NCBI GenBank assembly: GCA_013288285.1 | Contig: JABDCE010000016.1 | Location: 1-42,679, forward strand | Direction: 5' to 3' | DNA length: 42,679 nucleotides | DNA from: Bacteroidota bacterium | Lineage (GTDB): Bacteria; Bacteroidota; Bacteroidia; Chitinophagales; Chitinophagaceae | Shown: positions 27,479 to 36,090 of the stretch, piece by piece | Position numbering within the stretch: position 1 is the stretch's first letter | How the letters are laid out: each line of letters starts with the position of its first letter | Made by a program: the position numbers and the translations under genes | Notes under the pieces: generated by a model | What the model saw: the letters and a program-made list of their open reading frames with translations, nothing else | Database searches by the model: none | Told to the model about the DNA's origin: nothing

Positions 27479-29272
27479 TTACGCCAATACTCTCTTGCCT
27501 GCCCCTTCTTTCCGCTCACCTATCTGCTGGCGCCACATAGCGTAGTACAACCCCTTTTCTTCGAGCAGTGTATGATGCGTACCTGTTTCTATAACCTGTC
27601 CCTTTTCCAGCACATAGATACGGTCTGCATGCATAATGGTCGACAGTCTGTGGGCGATCATAATAGTGATGTGCTGCCTTTGCGAAGTGATGCTTCTTAT
27701 CGTAGTAGATATCTCGTCTTCGGTGAGTGAGTCAAGTGCAGAGGTAGCTTCATCAAATATCATAAGGCGTGGTTTGCGCAGCAATGCACGCGCTATGGAT
27801 ATACGCTGGCGCTCACCACCCGAAAGTTTCAGACCACCCTCGCCTATCATGGTGTCGAGGCCCTTTTCCGCACGCGACAACAGGTTCTGACAGGAAGCTT
27901 GCTGTAGCGCAGCATTTATATCCGCCTCAGTTGCCGATGGATTTACGAACAGAAGATTTTCTTTAATAGTGCCGGAGAATAGCTGTGGGTCCTGCGTTAC
28001 AAGGCCCATCTCGCGCCGCAACTCTTCATAATCAATATTGGCTTCGTCATGGCCGTTGTAAAGAATATGACCCTTGATCGGATGGTACAGGCCCACCAAC
28101 AGTTTCACAAGGGTTGTTTTACCACTGCCCGAAGGGCCAACAAATGCCACCGTTTCGCCCAGCTTCACATTGAAGCTAATACCATCCAGCGCTGGCCGTG
28201 AAGAACTGTTGTGCTTAAAGGTCACATCATTGAATTTCACTTCCTCGATCCCGTTTATCGCTTCCGGATTTTCAGGAGTGAATTCAACCGGCTTTTTGAA
28301 CAAGTCCTGTATATTGTTGAGACTGGCTTCAGCTTCACGATAAGACAGTATCACGTTGCCTATTTCCTGCATAGGGCCAAAAATGAAGAAAGAGAAAAAA
28401 GTAAGGCTAAGATATTGACCGGCGTTAATGGTTGTCCCATAAACAAAGAAAAGCAGGCACATCACAATCACCTGCTGCAAAAAATTGACAAAGGTCCCCT
28501 GGATGAATGATATAGTGCGTATGCTGCGCACTTTCTTCAGCTCCAGTTGTAGTATCTTAATGGTGGTGGCATTGAGCCTGCGTATTTCCTGTTGAGTAAG
28601 CCCCAGGCTTTTCACGAGTTCTATATTACGTAGCGATTCCGTAGTAGAGCCGGCAAGTTGGTTGGTTTCTCTGACGATATTTTTCTGTACTGTCTTTATT
28701 TTTTTGCTCAAAGCGCTGGTAAGAAAACCCAGCACCGCTGCACCGCCAAGATAGACCAACGGCAGGTAATGGCTGATGGGAAAGGTATACACAATGACGA
28801 AGACGATGCCTACGATAGTAGGCAGCAGCACGTTGAAAAAAGCGTTGATGAACTTTTCGCAATCAGCCCGCACTTTCTGCAAAACTGAAAGTGTCTGCCC
28901 GCTGCTCTGATCTTCAAAATCCTGGTAAGGCAAACGCAAAGCATGGCGAAGACCATCAGTATACAGCCGTGCCCCGAATTTCTGAATGACCACATTCACC
29001 ACATAATCCTGGAAGTTCTTAGCAATCCTGGAAACCATAGCAAAGCCCATAATGAGGCCTACCAAACGCAATGCAAGGTGGTAAAAGGCCGTTTCAGTTC
29101 TGGGTATGTGGCCCGCCAGGTCATAAGAGTGCGGATGGTTGACCAACAGATTCAGAATCTTACCCGATACGATAGGGTTAAGCAGGGAAAAACTTTGGTT
29201 GATTGCCGCCAGCACTACAGCGAGGAAGATCATCAGCTTGTAACGGCTGAGATATTGCATCAGTAATTTCAT
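27479..29272 (-). CDS. ABC transporter, fused permease and ATP-binding protein
   Basis: 597 aa; TM domain, Walker A GPSGSGKTT, signature LSGGERQRISIARALL, Walker B LMIFDEATSALDS. Confidence 0.93.
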   Translation of the reverse strand: MKLLMQYLSRYKLMIFLAVVLAAINQSFSLLNPIVSGKILNLLVNHPHSYDLAGHIPRTETAFYHLALRLVGLIMGFAMVSRIAKNFQDYVVNVVIQKFGARLYTDGLRHALRLPYQDFEDQSSGQTLSVLQKVRADCEKFINAFFNVLLPTIVGIVFVIVYTFPISHYLPLVYLGGAAVLGFLTSALSKKIKTVQKNIVRETNQLAGSTTESLRNIELVKSLGLTQQEIRRLNATTIKILQLELKKVRSIRTISFIQGTFVNFLQQVIVMCLLFFVYGTTINAGQYLSLTFFSFFIFGPMQEIGNVILSYREAEASLNNIQDLFKKPVEFTPENPEAINGIEEVKFNDVTFKHNSSSRPALDGISFNVKLGETVAFVGPSGSGKTTLVKLLVGLYHPIKGHILYNGHDEANIDYEELRREMGLVTQDPQLFSGTIKENLLFVNPSATEADINAALQQASCQNLLSRAEKGLDTMIGEGGLKLSGGERQRISIARALLRKPRLMIFDEATSALDSLTEDEISTTIRSITSQRQHITIMIAHRLSTIMHADRIYVLEKGQVIETGTHHTLLEEKGLYYAMWRQQIGERKEGAGKRVLA

Positions 29273-29342
29273 GTAGCAAAGATAAAGGGCGTAGCTACAT
29301 ATATTCCGGTGGCAATATTACTATTCCTTATAGCGCAATACA

Positions 29343-29756
29343 TCATGAATATAACGACTGTAACAACTCACCCACTTTTTTATCTATGGCCAGCGTAAAG
29401 GTATCTGTCGATACATCTTTTACGTCCATCCAGTAGGTCCGTTCATTGTCTTCATAATTCTTCAACGTTACGAATGGGTCAGCCGTTACCAGGTAGTAGA
29501 TGCTGATCACTTGCGAATTGTCGAAAGCCGACTGCTGAAAAAAATCGGTAGTGTAAAAATGTCCCCTAACAGTTACCGCTATCCCCAGTTCTTCTGCCCA
29601 CTCCCGTTTCAGGCAGTCTATGGTGCCTTCACCCCAATCCAGTCCACCGCCCGGAAACTTTATGACTTTTCTCCCCCTCACCTGTTCTTCGTTCACTAAT
29701 ATTTTGTCGCCATTCACCCAGATGCCATACACCCTTACATTAAAGCGTTTATCCAT
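29343..29756 (-). CDS. NUDIX hydrolase
   Basis: Nudix box GGLDWGEGTIDCLKREWAEELGI matches Gx5Ex7REUxEExGU exactly. Confidence 0.9.
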   Translation of the reverse strand: MDKRFNVRVYGIWVNGDKILVNEEQVRGRKVIKFPGGGLDWGEGTIDCLKREWAEELGIAVTVRGHFYTTDFFQQSAFDNSQVISIYYLVTADPFVTLKNYEDNERTYWMDVKDVSTDTFTLAIDKKVGELLQSLYS

Positions 29757-29950
29757 ACCATGAAGATAAGTCGAATGGGCAATAAATACCGCCTGCAAAA
29801 ACTGCCCAGATAGCTATTTGATTATGAAAAATGGCCTACCACTGCAAAATATTGTATTACAACCGCTTATAATTATATTAAATAAAAATTATATTAAGAG
29901 CCCTTCCAACTATTGCAAGTATATTTTTTTATACTTAAATTGCAGATAAG

Positions 29951-29970
29951 TGTAGGTATTAATACCTACA
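29951..29970. promoter_or_regulatory. 20-bp perfect palindrome upstream of the glycine-rich porin gene (candidate operator)
   Basis: TGTAGGTATT|AATACCTACA, 75 bp upstream of the ATG at 30045. Confidence 0.4.
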
Positions 29971-30044
29971 TTCGTAATGCGTTTCGATTAGAGACAAAAT
30001 TTACCAGTCATGTATTGATTTGAACGATAATCCATGATTTATTT

Positions 30045-31967
30045 ATGAACCGATCCTATAGCTACATATTACCTCCTATCATCTTAGCTATACTGCTTTG
30101 CTGCTGCAATGGTTTTGCCCAAAGCGTTTCCTTCAGCTATACCGGTTCTGTGCAAACCTACATCGTTCCAAAAGACGTTTCCAGTATTGCTATCGACATG
30201 TCGGGTGCGGCAGGCGGTTCTACGAGTATATCTGAAGGTGGCGCTGGTGGCCGTGTGCAATGTTCACTGGCGGTAACGCCCGGTGATGCGATTTATTTAT
30301 ACATGGGCGGTGCAGGACATAACTCTAAGAGCAATGGAGCAGCGGGAGGATATAATGGTGGTGGCGCGGGAAGCGAAGACGCGGGCGGCGGCGGCGGCGC
30401 TACCGATATTCGCTATCGCAGCACAGCGCTGTCAAACCGTGTGGTAGTGGCCGGTGGGGGCGGAGGCGCCTGCGGGCCCATTCTTGTTGCTGTGAGAAAT
30501 TACAACAGGGGTGGCAATGGCGGCGGCCTTACCGGAGAGATAGGTTATTACAATGGTGCAGCAAAAAAAACAGACACCACATACAACAAGCCGGGTAAGG
30601 GCGGCGATGGCTATTCAGATTACGTGGGTGGTGGCGGCGGCGGCGGTGGCTACCAAGGCGGTGCCGGTGGCAACGAAAGCGGCGGCAGTGGCGGGTCTTC
30701 TTATACCGATCCGTTACTCGCAACTTCAGTTATCCATACGCAGGGCTATAATGCGCACAGCAGCGGTGCACTCATCATCACACCGGTGATCGTTGCAAAA
30801 GAGCATACGGTACCCCAGCCCGCGCAGACAGTGCCTGAAAAAGCCGATAGCGTTTTCAAACCGCATGGCAGTGTCTATGGCTCTGTTTTCTTCGACTATA
30901 CGTACAAAGCACATGGTGATACCAGCCTGGGCGTAAGGAGCGCCAGGAGCCAGTATGCAGGGCTGCCAGCCAGTACCAGCATGTTTCAGTTCAGACGCAT
31001 TTATCTCGGTTATAACTACGAACTCAGTGAAAGATTTTCAACAGAATTTTTAATGTCTGCGGAAGATGATTATAGCTTACCGGTAAATAGCTATACAGGC
31101 GATCTGCTGAAGGATAATAAATTCGCACCGTTCATTAAGCTCGCCAACCTGCGCTGGAAAAATATTTTTAACGGCACAGACCTCGTGATAGGACAGCAAT
31201 ATACCCCGGCCTTCCACTATACCTCAGAAGCTGTTTTTGCATACCGTGATGTGCAGCGCACCATAGCCGATGTATACCATACCCCCGAGGCAGACATGGG
31301 CATAGCATTGCAGGGACATTTGTTGTCCGATAATAATTTCGGCTATCACCTGATGGTGGGCAATGGCAGTGGGGCAATACCTGCAAGCAGCACCTATAAG
31401 TGGTTCTATGCCGATGTGAATTATAAATTCTTTGACCAGAGATTGATGGTGGACCTGTATGCAGATTATAAACGCCTGGCGTGGACCGCCGACTGGCACA
31501 GCGACAGGCAGATGAGTAAACTGTTCATTGCCTATACTGTGCCTCGCTTCACGATAGGTTTCGAATCCTTCATCAACACGCTGCGCAACGATGACATAGC
31601 AACAAAATGGACCGGCGATCTCGATACCATCGATACCAAACGAATTGCATTCTCCCTGTTCGCACATGTTTCCATCTACACAGACAAGCTAAGCATACTT
31701 GTCAGCTACAACAATTATAATACAGGGGGAACAAACAACAATGCCGTTTACAGAGAGTACGACAGCCAATCTATTTATTACGACCAATGTACCCGCCAGC
31801 AACTAGTAACGGTTGCAGTCGACTATGCTCCCGCGAAAAACATCCACATCATACCTAACGTGATGTACAACCATTATGTCAACATCACCCCTGCCGATTA
31901 CGGCAGCGACAATACGGGCTATGACCTTATTTACCGCCTTACTCTGGCATACCAGCTTACCCGCTAA
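30045..31967 (+). CDS. Secreted glycine-rich (ALK-type polyglycine) domain fused to a porin-like beta-barrel, paralog A
   Basis: 640 aa with a signal peptide. The Gly-rich domain has GGGGGATDIRYRSTALSNRVVVAGGGGGACG; the porin-like C-terminus has FQFRRIYLGYNYELSERFSTEFLMSAEDDYSLP...FAPFIKLANLRWKN...LVIGQQYTPAF...LTLAYQLTR. Confidence 0.85.
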   Translation: MNRSYSYILPPIILAILLCCCNGFAQSVSFSYTGSVQTYIVPKDVSSIAIDMSGAAGGSTSISEGGAGGRVQCSLAVTPGDAIYLYMGGAGHNSKSNGAAGGYNGGGAGSEDAGGGGGATDIRYRSTALSNRVVVAGGGGGACGPILVAVRNYNRGGNGGGLTGEIGYYNGAAKKTDTTYNKPGKGGDGYSDYVGGGGGGGGYQGGAGGNESGGSGGSSYTDPLLATSVIHTQGYNAHSSGALIITPVIVAKEHTVPQPAQTVPEKADSVFKPHGSVYGSVFFDYTYKAHGDTSLGVRSARSQYAGLPASTSMFQFRRIYLGYNYELSERFSTEFLMSAEDDYSLPVNSYTGDLLKDNKFAPFIKLANLRWKNIFNGTDLVIGQQYTPAFHYTSEAVFAYRDVQRTIADVYHTPEADMGIALQGHLLSDNNFGYHLMVGNGSGAIPASSTYKWFYADVNYKFFDQRLMVDLYADYKRLAWTADWHSDRQMSKLFIAYTVPRFTIGFESFINTLRNDDIATKWTGDLDTIDTKRIAFSLFAHVSIYTDKLSILVSYNNYNTGGTNNNAVYREYDSQSIYYDQCTRQQLVTVAVDYAPAKNIHIIPNVMYNHYVNITPADYGSDNTGYDLIYRLTLAYQLTR

Positions 31968-32153
31968 CTTTTCTGTTTGCTACATTTACGCATAGGCAAT
32001 GCATTGTCACGGAAATATCATTTATATATTTTTAATTTATAGAATAACAAGTAAATAACTGCTTTGCTTATCAATTGTATATATTTTCGACAATTATTTA
32101 GTGCATTAATTGCACAAAATGAGGTTATTACACGCCGCGCAAATTGTCATCTT

Positions 32154-34127
32154 ATGAGTAAAAACTACCTTCTACCCCTGATTTTACTGTCTTCTATATG
32201 TAGCATTAATGTAGTTGCTCAGCCGGTTACTTTTAGTTACACCGGCAGGATACAAACTTACCTCGTCCCTAAAGATGTTACCAGCCTGGCTATCGACATG
32301 CAGGGTGCCTCAGGCGGCGCTGCCAATTATTCAAGAGGCGGCAATGGCGGCAGGTTACAATGCGCATTGACAGTGACGCCGGGTACAATACTTTATTTCA
32401 ATATAGGCGGCAGCGGATCTGCATCCACAACCATGGGAGCAAGAGGTGGCTACAATGGCGGCGGCACAGGTAGTGAAGACGGCGGTGGCGGTGGTGGCGC
32501 TTCAGATATACGCTATGGCGGCAGTGCCTTGGCAAATCGCGTGGTAGTAGCTGGTGGCGGTGGTGGCGCATGTGGTGCAGCATCGGTAACAGTTAAGAAC
32601 TATACCAGGGGTGGTGATGGCGGCAGCCCGGTGGGCGAATCAGGCTACAGTAACGGGAAGAGTGGGGCAGCCGATAATTATTATGCAGGCATAGGCGGCG
32701 CCAATACCTTTATGAGATACAACGATATACGGAGCGGAGCCGCAGGCAAAGGCGGTGACGGCTATGGTAATTATGCAGGCGGTGGTGGTGGCGGCGGCGG
32801 CTACTTCGGCGGCAATGGTGGCGACGAGAATGGAGGCGGCGGCGGCGGCTCGTATACCGACCCTGTACTGGCAACATCAGTGGTACACACACGCGGATTT
32901 AATGCCGGCGGCAACGGAGCAATGACCATTGAACCCGTATTGGCGGTGGTCGTTCAGCAACATGAGATTCTGGCAACGGATAAGCAAGCCGACGCTGATA
33001 AAATATTTGTACCCCATGGCACACTCTATGGTTCTGCTTTCAGCGACTTTGCATACAAGTCCCATGCCGACACTGTGCTGGAAGGCAGAAGCGGCATCAG
33101 CCAGTATTCCAAAGTTGCAGCAGGTACCAGCCAGTTCCAGTTCCGCCGCATCCACATCGGTTATAATTACGACATCAGCCAGCGGTTTTCCACTGAGTTC
33201 CTGCTGGCCGCTGAAGACGATTATAACCAGCCCTTAAATAATTCAGCCGGTGATCTGCTGGCAAATGGCAAGTTCGCGCCATTCATTAAACTCGCAAACC
33301 TGCGCTGGAAAAATGTATTCAAAGGCGCCGACATCGTTATCGGGCAGCAATATACGCCGGCATTTCACGCTACTACAGAAGAGGCCTGGGCTTACCGCTC
33401 CATCGCACGCACACTCACCGACATCTACCGCACAAATGAATACGACATGGGTATATCCATACAGGGTCATCTGCCCACTAATGACAATTTCGGATACAAC
33501 CTGATGGTAGGCAACGGATCGGGAGCTATGCCGGAAGCCAATGCATTCAAATGGTTCTACGGAGATGTGTACTATAAATTCCTGGACAAAAGGATGATCG
33601 TAGACTTCTTTGCCGATTATGAAAAGTTAACCTGGACATCTACCTGGCACCGCGACCGCCAGATGAACAAGATACTGGTAGCTTATTCAGTGCCTAAATA
33701 CACTATTGGCGTAGAAGCATTTGTAAACCGCCTCATGGCCGATGATATTGCTACCCGCGTTGATGGCGTCACTATAGATACTATCACTACAAAAAGGGCT
33801 GCCGTGTCTGTTTTTGTGCATGGCCGCATCTATGGAGAGAAGTTAGGCTTCTTCGCCCGCTACGACCAGTACGACTGGGGTGCAAACAACAGCAATGCCA
33901 ACGCCGTTTTCGCGTCTCATAACGAACAGACCAACTACTACGACCACAATACCAAGCAGGAAATGGCCACCTTGGGGCTCGATTTCTGCCCATATACCAA
34001 TGTGCACATTATGCCCAATCTGTGGTACAATTATTATGAGAACACGACTACCACTAATCTCGGCACAAACAATGTAGGGTACGACCTTGTATACCGCCTA
34101 ACGGTATCGTATAAGTTCACTAAATAA
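32154..34127 (+). CDS. Secreted glycine-rich (ALK-type polyglycine) domain fused to a porin-like beta-barrel, paralog B
   Basis: Likely start MSKNYLLPL at 32154. Same architecture as paralog A: GGGGGASDIRYGGSALANRVVVAGGGGGACG, then FQFRRIHIGYNYDISQRFSTEFLLAAEDDYNQP. Confidence 0.85.
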   Translation: MSKNYLLPLILLSSICSINVVAQPVTFSYTGRIQTYLVPKDVTSLAIDMQGASGGAANYSRGGNGGRLQCALTVTPGTILYFNIGGSGSASTTMGARGGYNGGGTGSEDGGGGGGASDIRYGGSALANRVVVAGGGGGACGAASVTVKNYTRGGDGGSPVGESGYSNGKSGAADNYYAGIGGANTFMRYNDIRSGAAGKGGDGYGNYAGGGGGGGGYFGGNGGDENGGGGGGSYTDPVLATSVVHTRGFNAGGNGAMTIEPVLAVVVQQHEILATDKQADADKIFVPHGTLYGSAFSDFAYKSHADTVLEGRSGISQYSKVAAGTSQFQFRRIHIGYNYDISQRFSTEFLLAAEDDYNQPLNNSAGDLLANGKFAPFIKLANLRWKNVFKGADIVIGQQYTPAFHATTEEAWAYRSIARTLTDIYRTNEYDMGISIQGHLPTNDNFGYNLMVGNGSGAMPEANAFKWFYGDVYYKFLDKRMIVDFFADYEKLTWTSTWHRDRQMNKILVAYSVPKYTIGVEAFVNRLMADDIATRVDGVTIDTITTKRAAVSVFVHGRIYGEKLGFFARYDQYDWGANNSNANAVFASHNEQTNYYDHNTKQEMATLGLDFCPYTNVHIMPNLWYNYYENTTTTNLGTNNVGYDLVYRLTVSYKFTK

Positions 34128-34134
34128 ATGCTGG

Positions 34135-34806
34135 TCATTTTATCCTTATCCTGATGTCCTCAAGGTTGCGGGTAGCACATTCAGGGCAGGTAGCCTTGAT
34201 ATTCGTAAATAGGATCACTGTGCCTGCTGGGGCGTCCTTGATCTGCTGCTGTACTTCCTTCGTCAGAAAAAACCCATTCACGTTTATAGTGGCGCTGCCA
34301 TTTGCATGGCTTACTTTAAAGGTGTATTGCCTTATGCTGTAGGGGTAGCTGTACAACGAATTAGGGAAGAATGCCTTCAGCGTTATTTGCGATAGTATAT
34401 CTTTTCGTTGCGCATCGCTCCGGGTTATATTTCCTAAGCGGGCCACAGGCGGCGGCACATTATCACTCTCAAACTCTACTGTCTTTATCATCCTGCCTGT
34501 TTTCCTGTACATCACCGCCAGGCGCATTCTTTTGCCTTTCTTCGGGTAGGGCATGGCCATTACAAAACTGGTATCGCCCTTTACTTCCGGGTTCCCTATC
34601 CGCAGGCTCGCGTCCAGGCTCTTCAGCTTTATATCAGTGGGTTTCAGCGTTGGGCTGTATACCCCTATTACGTTATTGCCTGCAGCAAACAACAACAGCG
34701 TGTCTTTCCGCGAGCACCACTTATTCCATAGCCGCACACTATCGGCCTGTGCGAAGCCATCCGCAGCAATGGCGAGGAGCACTATTACAAGAAGTATTCT
34801 TTTCAT
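34135..34806 (-). CDS. Secreted protein of unknown function
   Basis: 223 aa with a signal peptide (MKRILLVIVLLAIAADGFAQ), downstream of a sigma/anti-sigma-like pair. Confidence 0.65.
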   Translation of the reverse strand: MKRILLVIVLLAIAADGFAQADSVRLWNKWCSRKDTLLLFAAGNNVIGVYSPTLKPTDIKLKSLDASLRIGNPEVKGDTSFVMAMPYPKKGKRMRLAVMYRKTGRMIKTVEFESDNVPPPVARLGNITRSDAQRKDILSQITLKAFFPNSLYSYPYSIRQYTFKVSHANGSATINVNGFFLTKEVQQQIKDAPAGTVILFTNIKATCPECATRNLEDIRIRIK

Positions 34807-34836
34807 TCCCTTCAGTTCAGTTTTTTGTCAGAGGAT

Positions 34837-35199
34837 CTACGGGATAAACTTTCTCAGCACAAGATAAGCAACAACAATGAGCAATAATACAACTGCTATT
34901 GCCACCAGGGTAAACTGGCTGGTTTGTAATGGCCGGCGTTTATGTTTCTTCGCCTGTATTGTTTTACGCAGCTTATGATTCAGTTTGTTTACCGCCGCCT
35001 TTGTCTCCGTAGGTGCCAGCCCCCGCAGCCCTTCCATGGCGTCGCTCTCCATCCCCTCTTCAGCTATCCACTTTTCCACCTCATGTTGATCACCTTCCGG
35101 CAGCTTTCCTTCCAGCCACGCCATCAGCTTATCTTCAGAGAGTTTCCCTGCTTCGTCATTGCCGGGGCCGGGGCGCAATATGTCGTTTGTTTCACTCAT
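34837..35199 (-). CDS. Putative anti-sigma-like single-TM protein
   Basis: 120 aa; LSEDKLMAWLEGKLPEGDQHEVEKWIAEEGMESDAMEGL with a C-terminal TM helix. It overlaps the upstream sigma gene stop by 4 bp. Confidence 0.65.
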   Translation of the reverse strand: MSETNDILRPGPGNDEAGKLSEDKLMAWLEGKLPEGDQHEVEKWIAEEGMESDAMEGLRGLAPTETKAAVNKLNHKLRKTIQAKKHKRRPLQTSQFTLVAIAVVLLLIVVAYLVLRKFIP

Positions 35200-35765
35200 A
35201 GCCGCGTACCCGTTTTCTTTAATAAAATCGTTTTCAAATTACGTTTACCATTTTGTATAAAACTTTTCACTTGCATAAAAGTATAGCCCGTCTCTGCTAT
35301 TATCCGCTCGTAGCTATACCTGCGCAGATAGAAAAGCACGATCGCTTTTCTTTGTTCTTCATTCAGCAGTTCTATCGCACCGGTCATTTGCTCCAGTGTA
35401 TGTTCCTGCCATTTTATTTCTTCCTTGTCCGTTTCCGCCGCTGACAGTTCAGCAACCGCCGCCTCATCCGCAAATGGCGTTTTATCACGTAGCTGCTGCA
35501 GGCAATGGTTGCGCATCAGTATATACAGCCACCCCTTAAAGTTAAGTATATCTTCCTGCGGAAAATGTGTCAGCACTTTTAAGAACACTTGCTGCACAGC
35601 GTCTTCCGCCAGCGTTCTGTCTTTCAGGTATTTCAGCCCCACGCCAAACAGCAGTGCCGTGTATCGCTGCAGCAGGTACCCCAGCCATTGGTTGTCACCG
35701 CTCACCTTGTAGGCCCGCTGTAGCTCCTCATCTGTTTGGGTAGTATGGTTGGTATGTCCCAGCAA
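35196..35765 (-). CDS. RNA polymerase sigma factor, ECF/sigma-70 family
   Basis: 189 aa; YLLQRYTALLFGVGLKYLKDRTLAEDAVQQVFLKVLTHFPQEDILNFKGWLYILMRNHCLQQLRD and LLNEEQRKAIVLFYLRRYSYERIIAETGYTFMQVKSFIQNGKRNLKTIL. Confidence 0.88.
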   Translation of the reverse strand: MLGHTNHTTQTDEELQRAYKVSGDNQWLGYLLQRYTALLFGVGLKYLKDRTLAEDAVQQVFLKVLTHFPQEDILNFKGWLYILMRNHCLQQLRDKTPFADEAAVAELSAAETDKEEIKWQEHTLEQMTGAIELLNEEQRKAIVLFYLRRYSYERIIAETGYTFMQVKSFIQNGKRNLKTILLKKTGTRL

Positions 35766-35917
35766 TGTCCTTAGTTGTAGATAGTGGTTGGCAATTTACA
35801 TTACACCTATCGCATTAAAGATCACAAAAAACTTAAATTCCATAAAATCAGCTCTGGATAGTTACATATAGTAAAATTAATTTATAAAATTCAAAACTTT
35901 ATTTTACATAAATTTCT

Positions 35918-36013
35918 GGTATGCTCCAGCGGAGCTACCGCTTTGTAGTGAAAACGATCTAGTGCCTTTTTGCCCCGGAGCGGGCTACCCAATTCGCGAA
36001 GATTTGAATTGCT
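35918..36013. repeat. Hairpin-rich REP-like intergenic element
   Basis: GGTA(t)GCTCC-agc-GGAGCTACC at 35918-35939, GCCCC-gga-G(c)GGGC at 35972-35985 and CAATTC-gcgaagattt-GAATTG around 35990-36011. It shares GCGAAGATTTGAA with the element at 38118-38265. Confidence 0.5.
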
Positions 36014-36090
36014 TTCCTCTTAGGAACGTTAATGGTAAAAACCTACCTTTGCATCCCATTTATTCTTTATAAATTCCAAACACTCCATAA

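Noticed and set aside
32101-32115. GTGCA-ttaat-TGCAC inverted repeat upstream of paralog B as a counterpart of the 29951 palindrome
   Set aside because: Short 5-bp arms and different sequence. Chance occurrence in AT-rich DNA is likely.
32398-32583. His/Arg-rich minus ORFs opposite the glycine-rich domains (also 30529-30723 and 32710-32892)
   Set aside because: They arise from the reverse complement of GGC/GGT glycine codon runs and are not real genes.
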